DNA of 64,000 nucleotides from Ancylostoma caninum (GCA_037903475.1 JBAJFG010000055.1:310001-374000); one strand, 5' to 3'; shown: positions 11,005-22,767, counted from the stretch's first letter. The notes: generated by a model from the sequence alone, not told the origin. Translations and numbers: made by a program.

Positions 11005-12016
11005 CGGAAGAGCTGGACGATCAAATCTCTAAGATCAGGAAGTTTTGGCCGCCGTGGAGGAGAAGGAAGGTTCGATTGACGAGGAATGATGCTGGCTTCG
11101 CTGCGGGGAATCAGATTGAAGCACGTTCAGCTTCACTTCTGAGAGTTCGTGGGGATTCCCTCAGCCAATCTGCATGCTTTTTAGAGATTCCGAGAGGAAG
11201 AACGATGCTCGATTGGTCCACATTGACGCTTTTGGCCACCAAAATTCATTGTCGAGCTTTCTTCCTCTTTCTCGGCTGCCCTGGCATAGAATAGAGCCTA
11301 GTGACATCATTCGAAGGGTCGAACCTCTCTGAAATCTCTATTTTCATGAAAAAAATCTGCACTGCAATGGCAGCACAAAAAGTTTTCTCGATCCTCACGA
11401 AACTATCACATAAGGAGTTCATCAAATAAGAGTTTCAGCAAGTCGATCCAACCCTGAAACAAATTTGGACATGTAGTAAACTTCATAATAAAGTCCTGAG
11501 TCGGTATCGGAAATGATCCAAGTTTGAATTCACGCATTCCATAGTATCCTTCTTTAACAGGATTTGATTCTAAGCTCCCTGGACAATTTTTACATCAAAC
11601 TGCTCAACATCATTTGTTGAACTCATTACAATTACAATTATTTATTTATTCCTTGTCAAACAGACACAACTGATGTGTTTCTAATTTTTGTGCGAAGCAT
11701 CTTGAAGAACCGCTGAGATTGAGCAGGTCTATCTTCCAGCCACATCCTCGGTCCTTACTCCATTTAATCGAGTGAAGTCGTCTACCCATCCTGATTTACG
11801 GCAAAAGACTGACCTTTCTTCGTGTGGCCAATTAGTTGCGGCTCGAGCCCTCAGCTATCTTGCACAACTACAACCGATCCGTTCTTTCTTACGGTCCACT
11901 CCAGCCAACGGCGTGTTGGACCGGGCTTCTTCCTCCTCGGTGTGGTAGGGTGACTGAGAGACCCGACCGCTAATGAGGAACGCTGGAGTAGAAACTGTTG
12001 AGCTCATCCCATCTGT
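11005..12016. other. Unassigned sequence
   Basis: Possibly a decayed continuation of the transposase above. No motif confirmed. Confidence 0.35.
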
Positions 12017-12385
12017 TTAAAGGCAGTGTCTTATCTCAGGGACCGCGTTCGAGGTTAACACGACAGTCGAACACAAGCCGCTGAGCACAGAGATGCAATT
12101 TAAGTTTCACGGAAACGTGGAAAATCCCATAAGTTATGGGTTTCTCTGGCCGAGAATCTCGAAATTGGGCGAGAGGCTTCATTCCGCAGCGAATACTAGT
12201 TGCTGAGGGTGAGGTGTGATTTTCCAACACGGCAGTACTTGTTCTGTCGATAATGACTATTGCTGAGAGGTTCAAAGGCAAAAAATCACGAGGTTTTTCG
12301 CGGTCAGCATCATCTAGCGGGTGGGAACAAGATAAAAATTTTCTCGGAATATTCGATGAGAGCCACAGAAGTGTGAGATGTGCAA
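12017..12385 (+). mobile_element. TTAA-type MITE (piggyBac-like), truncated copy
   Basis: TTAA (12017-12020) is followed by AGGCAGTGTCTTATCTCAGG. The body shares CCCATAAGTTATGGGTTTCT, GAGGCTTCATTCCGCAG and GCTGAGGGTGAGGTGTGATT with the complete copies at 47.6 and 52.4 kb. No right terminus is found. The element runs into the TA-type MITE. Confidence 0.6.
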
Positions 12386-12634
12386 GGTATAGTCTGTCCG
12401 AAACGACGAGTCCGCCCACGCACGCGGGGATCGAGAGGCGGCGCGGCTGGGACGGATGCTGTTCGCTGCCACATCGTTCACGTCGAAGTCAAATCATTGG
12501 TCGATACCATGAAGATAACGATGAAACGTGATACGCAGATCAGGGATGATGACGTGGAGCGCTAGCAAACGTGGCAGCTTCTCAATCTTCGCGTGCATGG
12601 GCGGACTCGTCGTTTCGGACAGACTATACGAAAA
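12386..12634. mobile_element. TA-type MITE, copy A
   Basis: Both ends read TAGTCTGTCCGAAACGACGA inward and are flanked by TA, as for Tc1/mariner-type insertions. The internal part (CGGGGATCGAGAGGCGGCGC, ATCAGGGATGATGACGTGGA) matches the inverted copy at 54.7 kb. No coding capacity. Confidence 0.75.
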
Positions 12635-13423
12635 GATGCAGAACGTTGTTGTCCACTATCTTACTATCTGTTAATTGTCTTAGCTTGTGTGTTTCCGTAT
12701 AGAAGAACCAGCCAGTGTCGTCAAAATTACTCATGCCAGCGCGTTCGACACGTGCAGCTTTCTATGAAGAGGTCGCAAATTTTTATTTTTGCCTGGATTT
12801 TGAGGATTTTTGGTCCTCCTTTAGTCATGTTCAGACATGTTAAGTTTATTCAACAACCGAAATTTGTTAACATCAATGTTGAAATGAGTGATACTGGACT
12901 GTCGCCGAATAAAGAGGAAGGCAGGAACGAAAAAAAAAACGCTGCTAGAAGGAAGGAGGTGAGCCAGGCGGATGAGGAATGGCACGGATGTCATGTCAGT
13001 ACTCTGTGAAGCCAATCATCTAACTGGCTCTTCGTAATCTTGTCATAACACTTTGGAACATGAATCCCATTGTAAGTTCAGCTATAGGAGCTGCAGTGGA
13101 CTCTTGCTTGCTACTCATATTTAAAGGTTATAGAATTTAGGAGGACTTTGTCAAATCTGGCAAATACAAGAGTTGAAGAGAATCTATGACTACCACCGTG
13201 TCAAATCCATTTTAATATTGGGCCAATAGATGTTCCAATAACAGAGGAGACGAGGTCAAAAGTAATTTTCTCACTTTTCCAAAATACTAGCGGCCCTGTG
13301 AGGAATTTTTGTAAGAAACTGAGTGCTGCCTTTAACGCGATTTGAGTTTTCCGGTGCGTTAGCGCTGGTCCATGTACACGTAACTCGTCTTCTCGTTCTT
13401 CTCTATAGTCGGATGATAGCTGG
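12635..13423. other. Unassigned sequence
   Basis: No exon or element recognised. The plus-strand frame running out of the MITE to 13,009 is lysine- and arginine-rich with no known domain. Confidence 0.35.
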
Positions 13424-13482
13424 ATGGACGAACAACTGATAGCTGGATGGACGAACAACTCGTCCATCCAGCTATCAAGAAG
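13416..13482. repeat. Direct and inverted 17-23 bp repeats beside the GAA array
   Basis: GATAGCTGGATGGACGAAC occurs twice in a row and is followed at once by its complement CGTCCATCCAGCTATC, leading straight into the GAA array. Confidence 0.7.
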
Positions 13483-14023
13483 AAGGAAGAAGAAGAAGAA
13501 GGAAGAAGAAGAAGAAGGAAGAAGAAGAAGAAGGAAGAAGAAGAAGGAAGAAGAAGAAGAAGGAAGAAGAAGAAGAAGGAAGAAGAAGAAGAAGAAGAAG
13601 AAGAAGAAGAAGAAGAAGAAGAAGAAGAAGAAGAAGAAGAAGAAGAAGAAGAAGAAGAAGAAGAAGAAGAAGAAGAAGAAGAAGAAGAAGAAGAAGAAGA
13701 AGAAGAAGAAGAAGAAGAAGAAGAAGAAGAAGAAGAAGAAGAAGAAGAAGAAGAAGAAGAAGAAGAAGAAGAAGAAGAAGAAGAAGAAGAAGAAGAAGAA
13801 GAAGAAGAAGAAGAAGAAGAAGAAGAAGAAGAAGAAGAAGAAGAAGAAGAAGAAGAAGAAGAAGAAGAAGAAGAAGAAGAAGAAGAAGAAGAAGAAGAAG
13901 AAGAAGAAGAAGAAGAAGAAGAAGAAGAAGAAGAAGAAGAAGAAGAAGAAGAAGAAGAAGAAGAAGAAGAAGAAGAAGAAGAAGAAGAAGAAGAAGAAGA
14001 AGAAGAAGAAGAAGAAGAAGAAG

Positions 14024-14053
<30 letters not shown>
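13479..14053 (+). repeat. Long GAA trinucleotide array
   Basis: The first 100 bp is interrupted (GAAGGAAGAAG units). It is pure GAA/AAG from about 13,579 to 14,053, roughly 158 units. The long Lys, Glu or Leu homopolymer frames it makes are artefacts of the repeat. Such purine-pyrimidine arrays can form triplex DNA. The true length is unlikely to be fixed by assembly. Confidence 0.95.
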
Positions 14054-14054
<1 letters not shown>

Positions 14055-14463
14055 GAAGAAGGAAGAAAGAAAGAAGAAAGCGACGTTGAGCTACGTTTCG
14101 ATGGAGCGAACATCGGTTTCTTCGATATTCCGTGAACAGTACTAAACAGGTGGTTCAACTCAAAGTCGAGGATTTCGGTGGGTGTTGCCCATCTTGTCAC
14201 CCCATCAAGAGCTGTACACGAGAGAAAAAATGTGAAAATGTGTTTTTTTCTGTTCATACATCACTGTCAGCAAGCGTTTTTCTCCGATAACTGATGCAAA
14301 ACATAGATGTTTTAAATCCATTTTTAACAGTCCGGGAGATTTATAACCAGAAGAGCATTCGCTAACGTATTTTCACAAGAAAAAACATTTATGTGAAGAA
14401 TGTGAATTTTCAGTAAATTTCTATAAACTGTAGAGTGAATATCGCAATGTGTGCGTCTTCATA

Positions 14464-14568
14464 CTACTCGTCTGAGCTTTCGTCGTAGTCGTAGCACGTG
14501 CAACTTTTGATGTTAATGCACTGAGACTGCTGTTCGTTGTCGAAGCCGAGATGGATGTCACCAAAATC
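14464..14568 (-). CDS. Candidate terminal exon of an unidentified host gene
   Basis: On the minus strand a strong acceptor TTTTTGTTTAG is followed by 34 codons, DFGDIHLGFDNEQQ then SCTCYDYDESSDE, and TAG. The acidic, Cys-containing tail and the good acceptor suggest a real last exon. Upstream, an in-phase segment ending ILAHSSE at a GAA/GTTTCT donor (about 14,615) could be the preceding exon, with an intron of about 45 bp. No family recognised. Confidence 0.35.
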   Translation of the reverse strand, partial: DFGDIHLGFDNEQQSQCINIKSCTCYDYDESSDE

Positions 14569-14615
14569 CTAAACAAAAACTCCAGTTCATAGGATGTGAG
14601 AACATCGAGAAACTT

Positions 14616-15502
14616 CTGAAGAGTGGGCCAAAATTACGGAGACAGAGGTGTGGCGCATTATCTCAACTTTGGGTATTTTGTGGCCTATGTTTTATTGTTT
14701 ATTCTTTCACCCATCCCATTGGAAGAACACCACTACGTTTACGTCCTTGGTAACGGTTGCGCAATCAGCCGTTTATAGTAGATGCACAAGAGATTCCCAC
14801 TGCTGTTCAGTCAAGGTAGAAAGTGAAGAGACTACCCAGCGCATCGATTAGACCAAGAAGCCCAATGGATTGAGAACCCAAAAAATACACTAGCAATGAA
14901 AGACCCCCTACCGTAGTCAGGAGTTCCACTATTAGGTATGGAAACGCCGCAATTTTCTGCCCTCTGGGATTGGATAATTTCGAAGAATCGTTCTCGTCTC
15001 TCGCTCACTAGCAGAACTCAATTCGAGAATTTTCAGTTTGAAGGCCGAAAAAGTAAAGAAGAATAAGTGTACTCATTACTGTGATGAAAAGAAGGCTGGG
15101 ACCTCTTCCATTTTGTTTCCTCAATTTTTTGCGCTAGCTTCGCACTAAAGTTGTAGAGCGTCCCATGCTCTTAACACTTTCCGTAATGTGCCCATATTTG
15201 CATGGCGACCACGGCTGGCTAAGGCTTATATCTAGTAATGCACAATATGCGCCGAGCAGAAGGGGAACGATTTTTGGACATGGGAGTGAATTTTTTCGTG
15301 CTGTGCACCACGTTGTCCCAAATGTGTTAAAACGTTCAAAACTTGCGGATACCTCTTTAAAGTGTCTTTTCAAGGCCAAAACTGCTCAGAACTACCCGAA
15401 ATGGTAAGAGTGAATGCTTCATATCTCGCACCGGAAATATCTCAGCTGTTACTAAGGTGCGCTCCACCTTCCACGCTCTCCTTTAATAAAGGAATCCGCG
15501 GA
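14616..15502. other. Unassigned sequence, possible upstream exons of a minus-strand gene
   Basis: No confident exon. It may hold further exons of the gene ending at 14,464. Confidence 0.3.
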
Positions 15503-15581
15503 CAATGAAATCAGGTATCGCTCACACTGTAACGAAAAGCAAAGCTTTTCGTTACAGTGTGAGCGATACCTGATTTCATTG
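15503..15581. repeat. Perfect 38-bp inverted repeat with 3-bp loop
   Basis: 15503-15540 and 15544-15581 are exact reverse complements around AAA. The stem includes ATCAGGTATCGCTCACACTG. No decay is visible. It could be a recent snap-back duplication, a hairpin-forming transcript or a library artefact. Confidence 0.9.
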
Positions 15582-16111
15582 TTTTTGTTTTTTTTTGGAT
15601 CTCTTAACCTTCTTTCTAGCCGACTGGATAGATGTGTTTAAGTTCGTAAGTTTCTCCGTTATTTTGGTCCTCCCTGTACATTCAAATGGATTTGTTCGTT
15701 GCAGGGAGCTGCGCAGTTCCAGTGACAATTTAGGACCGTATGCACGAATATTCGTAATGGGAGGGGAGGGATGCGCATCCCTGCTACACCTGAAACTTTT
15801 GGCGGGGAAGGGTGCATCCCTTGAGCGTACAATGTACGCGGTCTGTGCCATCGTGGTTCTCACAAAAAAAAAACGAAAAAAACGGTGTGAAAATCGCAAT
15901 GAGGAGGTAATTTTACTGCTCGAAAGAGTTTAAAATCATTCTTTGCCGTTTTGAGTCAGTTTTTCGGCTGCAGCACCAAACATGTGGCGCACTCTCGGAA
16001 GATTCTGTGCGATATCGCACCTAATATGTACCTACCGTGACCCTACAGAAAAATGGTTGCTGTAAAAAAAATGAGTAATTAAGGTGAGTGAGTAAATATG
16101 CGTTCAGCATG
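15582..16111. other. Unassigned sequence
   Basis: Contains the local palindrome GGGATGCGCATCCCT near 15,767. No exon identified. Confidence 0.35.
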
Positions 16112-16989
16112 TCAGATATCTCTTCCCCCCGCCCTGCCCCCTAACTCAAAACCAAGAATTTTATTGTCGAGGATTAATGTAATGTCTAAAAAAACACGAA
16201 ATTTCTGAATGAAAACAGCTGGCTAATGAGCGCGATCCCCTTCTTATCAGGAGATACCATTGTTTCATGCGTACGGGTTTCGAGAGAAAGGGATGTGAGA
16301 GAGCCCTCTGGGGATAACTGCAACGCTCAACAGTCAGTCCCTCTAAGCGAGAATGTTCATGCATACGGCAATTACAAGAAACAAGCCAACATACATTAAC
16401 AAGACGGGCCTGACAGAATCTTCCCTTCACTACGTGTATCTTCAATTTTGTTGGATCGAGATCAACTTCTGCATACGATTTCAAGTACATTGTGTGTGAA
16501 ATGCCAGGAATGTTCGGCATGGAAAATGCATATTCGAATTGAATCTGAAAATGACTGTACAGAAGTACCAACTATCTACGTATGTGAATTCAGACACTGC
16601 GCACATGTATGTACATAGACTTTGGTCCGAGATTGAATCCTTCTCCCGGTATTTTTAATGAGGCGAACTCAAAATTCGAAAGAATGGTTGAGGAAGTGTG
16701 TCTCAGAGTGTTGCAAAATCGATATCGGATTTTCGAACAGCGAACTTGGGAATATTGATTTGCAATGGAAAGCGATGTTTTAACTGCACATCTTGCAACT
16801 ATATGAAAGCTTATTCCTTTCTCTTTCTGCTTTCTGATTCTCTTTCAGTTTTGTACACTTTGGTTATCCTTTTCGAGAATGAATCAAAGCGTAGTCGTTT
16901 GCGAATATTCGTCTCAAACTGTGTCATGGATTCAAACATGGTAATGCTGTCAGGAACGGGGACATCAACAACGCATGCAGTAGTAGGTT
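16112..16989 (-). CDS. Candidate multi-exon host gene (unidentified)
   Basis: Several exon-like segments lie on the minus strand. The clearest (16395-16544) follows CATTTTCAG, reads IQFEYAFSMPNIPGISHTMY then SYAEVDLDPTKLKIHVVKG, and ends at AAT/GTATGT in phase 0. A downstream exon (from 16204) follows TTTTCATTCAG and reads KFRVFLDITLILDNKILGF to a stop at 16112. An alternative acceptor TTTTTTTAG gives a shorter end close to an AATAAA. Upstream, 16859-16989 reads VPVPDSITMFESMTQFETNI then RKRLRFDSFSKRITK. After GATGTGCAG, 16705-16783 reads LKHRFPLQINIPKFAVRKSD, but its donor is unclear. The composition looks like a real folded protein with beta-strand-like alternation. I do not recognise the family. 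Confidence 0.4.
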
Positions 16990-17472
16990 CTTAGCGAAAA
17001 ATTGTCCAATTTTTGTCGGATTCACTTTTGCAGGTACGCTTCTTCAAGTCATGAACTCGAATTCGATAATATCAAAGCCGCTTCGAAGACATCGATGAAA
17101 GCAATAACAAGAAGATATGTTTGAAATTGGAGGCCGCCCTAGGGTTGATTATCTTGCTAATTTTGGCGCCGTTGAAAAGTTGGCATAGTAATGAAATTAG
17201 GCGATAGGAATCCCATCCCCCCTCCGCCTATCTCCTGGTTTGCTTATGTTACTAGCTCTTGACCACACTCCAGGCAGTCTGGATGAAGACGCCTCCGGGA
17301 AACGAAGCTCTGTTTTACGCAACTTACAGAACGAACAGTCCGCGATGGACAACCACAAATTTAATTTGCATCCCTCCCTGCGATGAAGATTAGGACGTCA
17401 AAATACCTCATCTCAAAACGCTTGTGTTGATTTTGTTAACTTAGGTTAGGACCAAATCAAGCCAAAATTTAG

Positions 17473-17735
17473 GTCGAAGATGGCGAAGATGTGCTGGTTC
17501 AAAAATGAATCCTAAACTTTTAGAAAAGGTTCAGTTTCGTCCGAGTTATTACAGTTCGGAGCCTTCTATCAAAATCCGATCTTGCAGCAACCTAATACAT
17601 AATCCCGAAGATCACGAGAGAATCTACAGAAAGCACCCAGATCGTAAAGACGATGAGATGGATTGTCATAATCTGCAGCGTCAGCAGGTGCTAGGAACCT
17701 ACACTGCTGCCCTCCTAGCTATCTTATTTGTGTAA
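17473..17735 (+). CDS. Hypothetical exon with C-terminal hydrophobic segment
   Basis: After AAATTTAG an open frame reads through MNPKLLEKVQFRPSYYSS and HPEDHERIY-like charged sequence to a hydrophobic end, VLGTYTAALLAILFV, then TAA. This resembles a short tail-anchored or GPI-signal C-terminus. No domain recognised. It could be the last exon of a plus-strand gene or a chance frame. Confidence 0.22.
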
Positions 17736-19789
17736 ATAGATATTTTTAAAGCCAGCCACACATTAACCTATAAAAGGTGAAGTTTCCCTACAGATTTAAG
17801 CTCCTAAGGAGACAAAGTGTCAAAATGAAGGATTGAATTAATTTCAAATACTAGATTGATGGAGAAGTAATGGAGCGTTTTTTTGTTACCATTGTTTTTC
17901 TACAAGTTTAATGAACCATAATATCGCCATGTTATTAAATCCGTTCGACTAGCTGGGAGACCATCGCTTATTGTGTGAGCAGGTTCCTGACACCCTAAAC
18001 TCAAGAAACTGCGATGCAAAGGAAGTGAGACCGCAGCTTTTATGTCGTTATACTATTTGACTAAAAGATAGCGCGAGCCTGTACATGTGTTGTTCAGTGT
18101 GTGATGTGTGTAGGTGCCCTCCTGTTGTAGTTGTGCTACTACTGCACTATGCGATACATACTACGTTCACAGAGTCCCCGCCCACGGCCTTGCGGCTACA
18201 GTAGTTAGTTAGTTAGTCAGTCGTTGTGACATACTCATTGTCTACAAAAGTCGCTCAAATAAAGGATTTCAACACACCACTAAACATTACACAACAATCC
18301 CATTAGAATAACAGTTGAACCGTTTGAAGTGATGTTATGGAGAATTGAACCAGCTCTCAGAAGCGGATCTAACCGACAGTTTACATGTACAAAATAGGCA
18401 TTCGATCATCTCAAGCGTTTTTCTGACAGACTGCGAATTTTTGAAGCAAATTATAGCTCTAGGTAGGGTGTTGTTTGCAAAAGCAGCATGTAGAGAATCA
18501 TGTATCAGGAAAATGTTTGGGGGAGGATTGCTATGAACCCAGCATAACAAATGTGAATGATAGGATTTGAATGATAAGATAAGAGCAAGACAACGTTGTC
18601 CAGACGCCGGTGCTCACCTACCTTCCGCAATCAACAACGAACTCACAAACCTTTCTGTGACACCAGTCTCCATGGGCTTGGCCTTGCCGAGCAAAAGACG
18701 GCGGGCCAAAATGGACGCGATTGCATCGATGAACACATCCAGTTTTCAGAGAATCTGGATCGTTCCCATTAATCATGACTGCAGGATGTGTACAATATCT
18801 GACATCGACTGATTGCCGGATGTGACTACTAAATTTGACTGCAGGATATGGTCAGCACATTTTTTATCTCTGACAATAAAGTAAGAATTATATGCTTTCA
18901 TACTGTATCCTGATGCAGGAAAACACCAGTTTTTGTTCACCACTGCCAACCACATATGTCGTAAATTTCTAGGCACCAACTCGAAATTACAAGCTCTATT
19001 GTCAGCTGGCTGATTGAGTTGAAGAAAGCTCCATCGAATCACTCCCTTTCAGCCCCGCCAAACTCCTAATAGAAAATCCTTATTAAGTAAAGATCTGGTT
19101 TCGGTAATCCCAGAGGTGGGAAGACGTCAATACTCATACATATTCGCGCCTTCCTTTATCGTACAGGAACCATGCTGCATCTATGAAAAGCTCATGGTCT
19201 GGAAACGGGTAGTTCTTATGGGGAAAATTAAGTTAGGAAAGATGTCACACCGGGTGACAAGCTTGTCATCATTCAGGTCATGGAGTGTTCATTTCTGCAC
19301 CTTTTGTACCAGGTGGACTGAAGTTTTTACCATTTGTACGGAAACTGGTACAGTGAGCGCTCATCGCTGCTCGATAAATGGTAGGATCTGGCAAGTGTTC
19401 CACGAATGTCCCCAACAAGGATGTTCAGGGAACAACCTGCGATTACGTGGTTGTCTTGGGGTTCAAAATTACCGGAAGAGAATTTCGCGAACTAGTACCT
19501 TTTTGCCCGTTCGAAAGGTTACTCCAACCCAAAAGAAGCAGAGGACTATCGAATACCTCCAGCGAAAAGTGGTCTAGTTTGAAGTCATTAATCGTTACCA
19601 CTCGAACTCGGCTCATCATTTATCCTCGAAAAAAAAAAGCTCGCTGGAATATTCAAACAGCCTTTGAAAGAGGTGGAGAAGCCATACAAGATGATCATCG
19701 AAATTGGTTCTGAACTGTAGAAGCTGGGCACATGAGAGGAGTTCAAAACTGCATTCAACTTCGCACCAGAACTAGGATTCATGAACCCA
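17736..19789. other. Unassigned sequence
   Basis: No confident feature. At 18,203-18,225 there is a short AGTT tandem, followed by AATAAA near 18,260, which resembles a retroelement 3' end. GACTGCAGGAT repeats twice at 18,777-18,850. Confidence 0.3.
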
Positions 19790-20345
19790 CTCTGATGTTC
19801 ATTGACGATACATTCGGCGAGGTTTGTTTGGCAACCTCGAAAACGAGCTTGCCATCTAGCTAGGCAAACAAAGCCCGCCAAATGTATTGCCAAACAAGAA
19901 GTCCCGTAAAATATATCGCCATGCAAACCCCGTCAAATGTATCGCCACGCAAACCTCGCCAAATGTACCGTCAAACAAAGGGGTTATCAACCGCGCAAAA
20001 ATTCGATATCATCAGGAATCGTACCATGATATCAATCTTAGGAGTCCACTGCCTTACCAGCTGAGCCATCCGGATCGACACCGCCGATGGTTGAGTCTTC
20101 AGCTAAAAATGAAATGAACGCCTTATCAGAACACCCATAAAATGTGTCGTCACGCAAACCTTGCCATTTGTATCGTCAAACAAACCTCGTCAAATGTATC
20201 GTCAACAGATTCTCTTGCCAAATGTATCGTCAAACAGGCTCTTCACTCATTCTCCCGTAAATCATATTGCCAAACAAAATTTTATCCCGTAAATCATATC
20301 GTCAAAAACATTCTCTTGCCAAATGTATCGTCAATGAACATCAGA
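19790..20345. mobile_element. TIR element with tandem GCCAAATGTATCG units
   Basis: The outer ends CTCTGATGTTCATTGACGAT are inverted at 19790 and 20345 over about 30 bp. Between them are many degenerate units of about 25-30 bp built on CGCCAAATGTATCGTCAAAC. A tRNA-like segment splits the array. A partial relative lies at 34,088-34,272. Confidence 0.7.
20004..20076 (-). tRNA. tRNA-Arg(CCT)-like sequence, probably SINE or pseudogene
   Basis: On the minus strand, box A TGGCTCAGCTGG, anticodon-loop-like CTCCTAA (CCT) and box B GGTACGATTCC are in the right order and spacing. The acceptor stem does not pair well and box B deviates from GGTTCGATTCC, so it is probably inactive. It sits inside a transposable element. 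Confidence 0.4.
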
Positions 20346-21944
20346 GCATAACCAAACAAAACCAAGCTAGCAAGCCAACTTAAGTGTCCTGCGTCTCTTA
20401 TCACCACGTGTTCTATACGATGACCTATCACGCTGATCATAGTTGGTTTGCCATTCATCACATCATGAATCCCAGCCCAGCCTGATATAAGATGACTCCC
20501 CATGACTAAGAGCGAAGTTCCAGGGCGAAAACGTGGACATTACCACGTTAGACAAGAAGTATAATCCAATCAAGGCGAACACATGTTGAATACAGAACGG
20601 ACACATGAAGGTGCGCCAGCCCAAACTGTTGGGCACATCCGGCGATCGAAGTAAACTCATCAAGGCATCCGCGAAAAAATGTGGACACATTTAGCATACC
20701 CCGGGAACCAAACCAACTTGCTCACCAGCTTACATCTGGATGTCTCCACTCTCTCTCTCTCTCTCGATTGTGCCGCTTTGAGTAGTGATGGCCTGCCCAA
20801 TTACGAGGGAAGGGTTTCGGATCGAATTGCTTGCGATGCTACAGGGAAATCTTGAAATTGAGATAATCGGAAACTCGATGGCTGAACACCTAAGCACCTT
20901 CAGTTATTTCATAGCTCCTAACTCGTACTAACATCTACGTTTTATGTCCACGGCATGGAACAGGTCTTGCTCTACAAGCATATTACCATATCTTGATGTT
21001 ATACTATGTCTAACCAAAATCAGGTTTGTAGAAGAGAGGCGTCATTTCTTCCCCATCAACCTGATACAAAACTAGTGAGGCTGCATACGTAGGAGGAAGT
21101 GACTGATGGTTAAAAAAAGAAAGAAATTATATAATAATAATGAGGTGCAGGACTGACACTACATGAAAGGTCACGAAAAAAGGTCGATTAATCTAAACGA
21201 GTTACTGCAAAGTTTGGAGGCAAAGGACATGCGTAAGATCCGAAACGAAATGAGTAATCGAAGTTGATCTCGCTGGAACCTGGACAACTTTTTGGGACGG
21301 TTAAAGTTCTTGGAAGGGCATTTTTTGGATGTCTACAAAGTTTCAAATGATGCCCAAGCTCAGGAAGAGCATTTACTTGAATTTCTTCACAATCGTGAGC
21401 CGATGACACTCTGCCACTCAATTCCAAACCCCTTGTTCACGAGCTCAGATGTTTCCGTTTTGGATGTTATGTTATGTTACGACATCCATTTAATAGAAAA
21501 CACCTTTGTTTACCCTTGCCCAAACAGAAGAAATAGTCACATCCACGAAAATTCCCGTTAGGGGTGTTTACCCAAGGAAACGTGCAGTTGGCTATAAAAC
21601 TCACGGCAGGTTCGTTCAGAAGAAAGTTGACACGAAGGTCGACTCTGTGTTCTGACGTCAGAGCGAACATGACAGCTTGCTCTAAAAAACATTTTTTCGC
21701 CACTACTTTCATTAAAATTGAGCTGTTCCTAGCTAGCTGTTCAAAAAGTTCTAGACCAGGCTACATTTACCTGTATCAGTAGGAATGTACATGTCATGTA
21801 CAAAAATCAAGTTAAGAGCGTTGCCCTCGTTTTCACACCACTTGTCACCCTTGTCAAAGCATAACCTCATCCTGAACAACGATTCAATCTTTTGGAATTC
21901 CTCCTCAAACACCAGCCTATACGTAGAAATGCATACTGTGCCAG
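20346..21944. other. Unassigned sequence with a TC microsatellite
   Basis: A short (TC)n run is at about 20,750-20,765. No confident exon. Confidence 0.35.
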
Positions 21945-22088
21945 CCAATCGTTTCTACATCGCACAATATCGCCCACGTGGTCTGTCGCGCCGCTCCACC
22001 TATGCAGCGTAGCTCGGGCGTTGCTGATATTAGTGAAATGGAATCGCAGATGCGGAAAACAGGAGCAAAATATCCGTCACGCAATTCG
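21945..22088 (+). CDS. Candidate internal exon (unidentified)
   Basis: The segment is bounded by CTGTGCCAG and TCG/GTGAGG. It is open for 48 codons and reads VSTSHNIAHVVCRAAPPM then SGVADISEMESQMRKTGAKY. Codon choice looks coding, but no partner exon or family was found. Confidence 0.25.
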
Positions 22089-22229
22089 GTGAGGTGATAT
22101 TGTTTTTACTCGTTATAGCAACAGTTGTCAGCTAATCGGAAAGAGTATCTCCAACTATTCTCGCTATGTTTGAGTAGGAGGCTTGGAGGGATGGCATCCG
22201 AAAACCATCTTAGAGTATCCCCAGACTTC

Positions 22230-22500
22230 CTCAATTCAAAATGAATAAGAAAAACCGGCGATACAAGAAATAAGGATCGTGGAAACGATACATATCGATT
22301 GCCACATTACATCGCCATAGATCGCTTGCAAACGGATCTCATCGCCCCTACCTTCGAAAATGTGCCCAAAATGGACAAGCGATGAGAATGATAGCGATAG
22401 TGGAAACGATGCCTGTCGATCGCCACACCATATCAGTTATCATCTCAAACAGTTCTGAAGTCTCCTTATTCACTTTATCCATGTGACGATCGCCATGATT
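22230..22500. repeat. GATCGCC/CGATGAG-rich repeat region
   Basis: Repeated GTGGAAACGAT, ATCGATTGCCAC/TCGATCGCCAC and CTCATCGC motifs resemble the 3.4-3.9 kb repeat. No coding signal. Confidence 0.35.
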
Positions 22501-22767
22501 GCTGGCGGAGTCTGGGGACACTCTTACTTCTCAATTGGCAGTTCATGTGTGTGCGTTTGTGTACGAGAATCACCCGTCAAAAACTACCGACACCATTTTG
22601 TTTAGCGCGCCGAATTATTTACGGAAAGTTGCAGATTTCAATTTTTATCTTAATTACAGGTGTTTCGGTCCACTTTCGATGATGTATAAACATGTTAACT
22701 TCTTATTGTGACTGCCGTTATATCACCTTGATTGGAATAAATGACATAGACCCATGGTTGCAGGATC

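Noticed and set aside
12593..13009. A 138-codon plus-strand frame
   Set aside because: It starts within a MITE terminal repeat and becomes low-complexity Lys/Arg-rich sequence. No splice or domain support.
13424..14257. Long poly-Lys, poly-Glu and poly-Leu reading frames
   Set aside because: They are translations of the GAA microsatellite in different frames, not genes.
19116..19713. Cys-containing plus-strand frames that could be a secreted protein
   Set aside because: Two overlapping frames look equally plausible and there are no convincing splice signals or a recognised cysteine pattern.
21188..21561. Possible mariner C-terminal region (NLDNFLGRLKFLEGHFLDVY)
   Set aside because: Only a loose resemblance to the transposase tail. 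No catalytic motif upstream, so not annotated.
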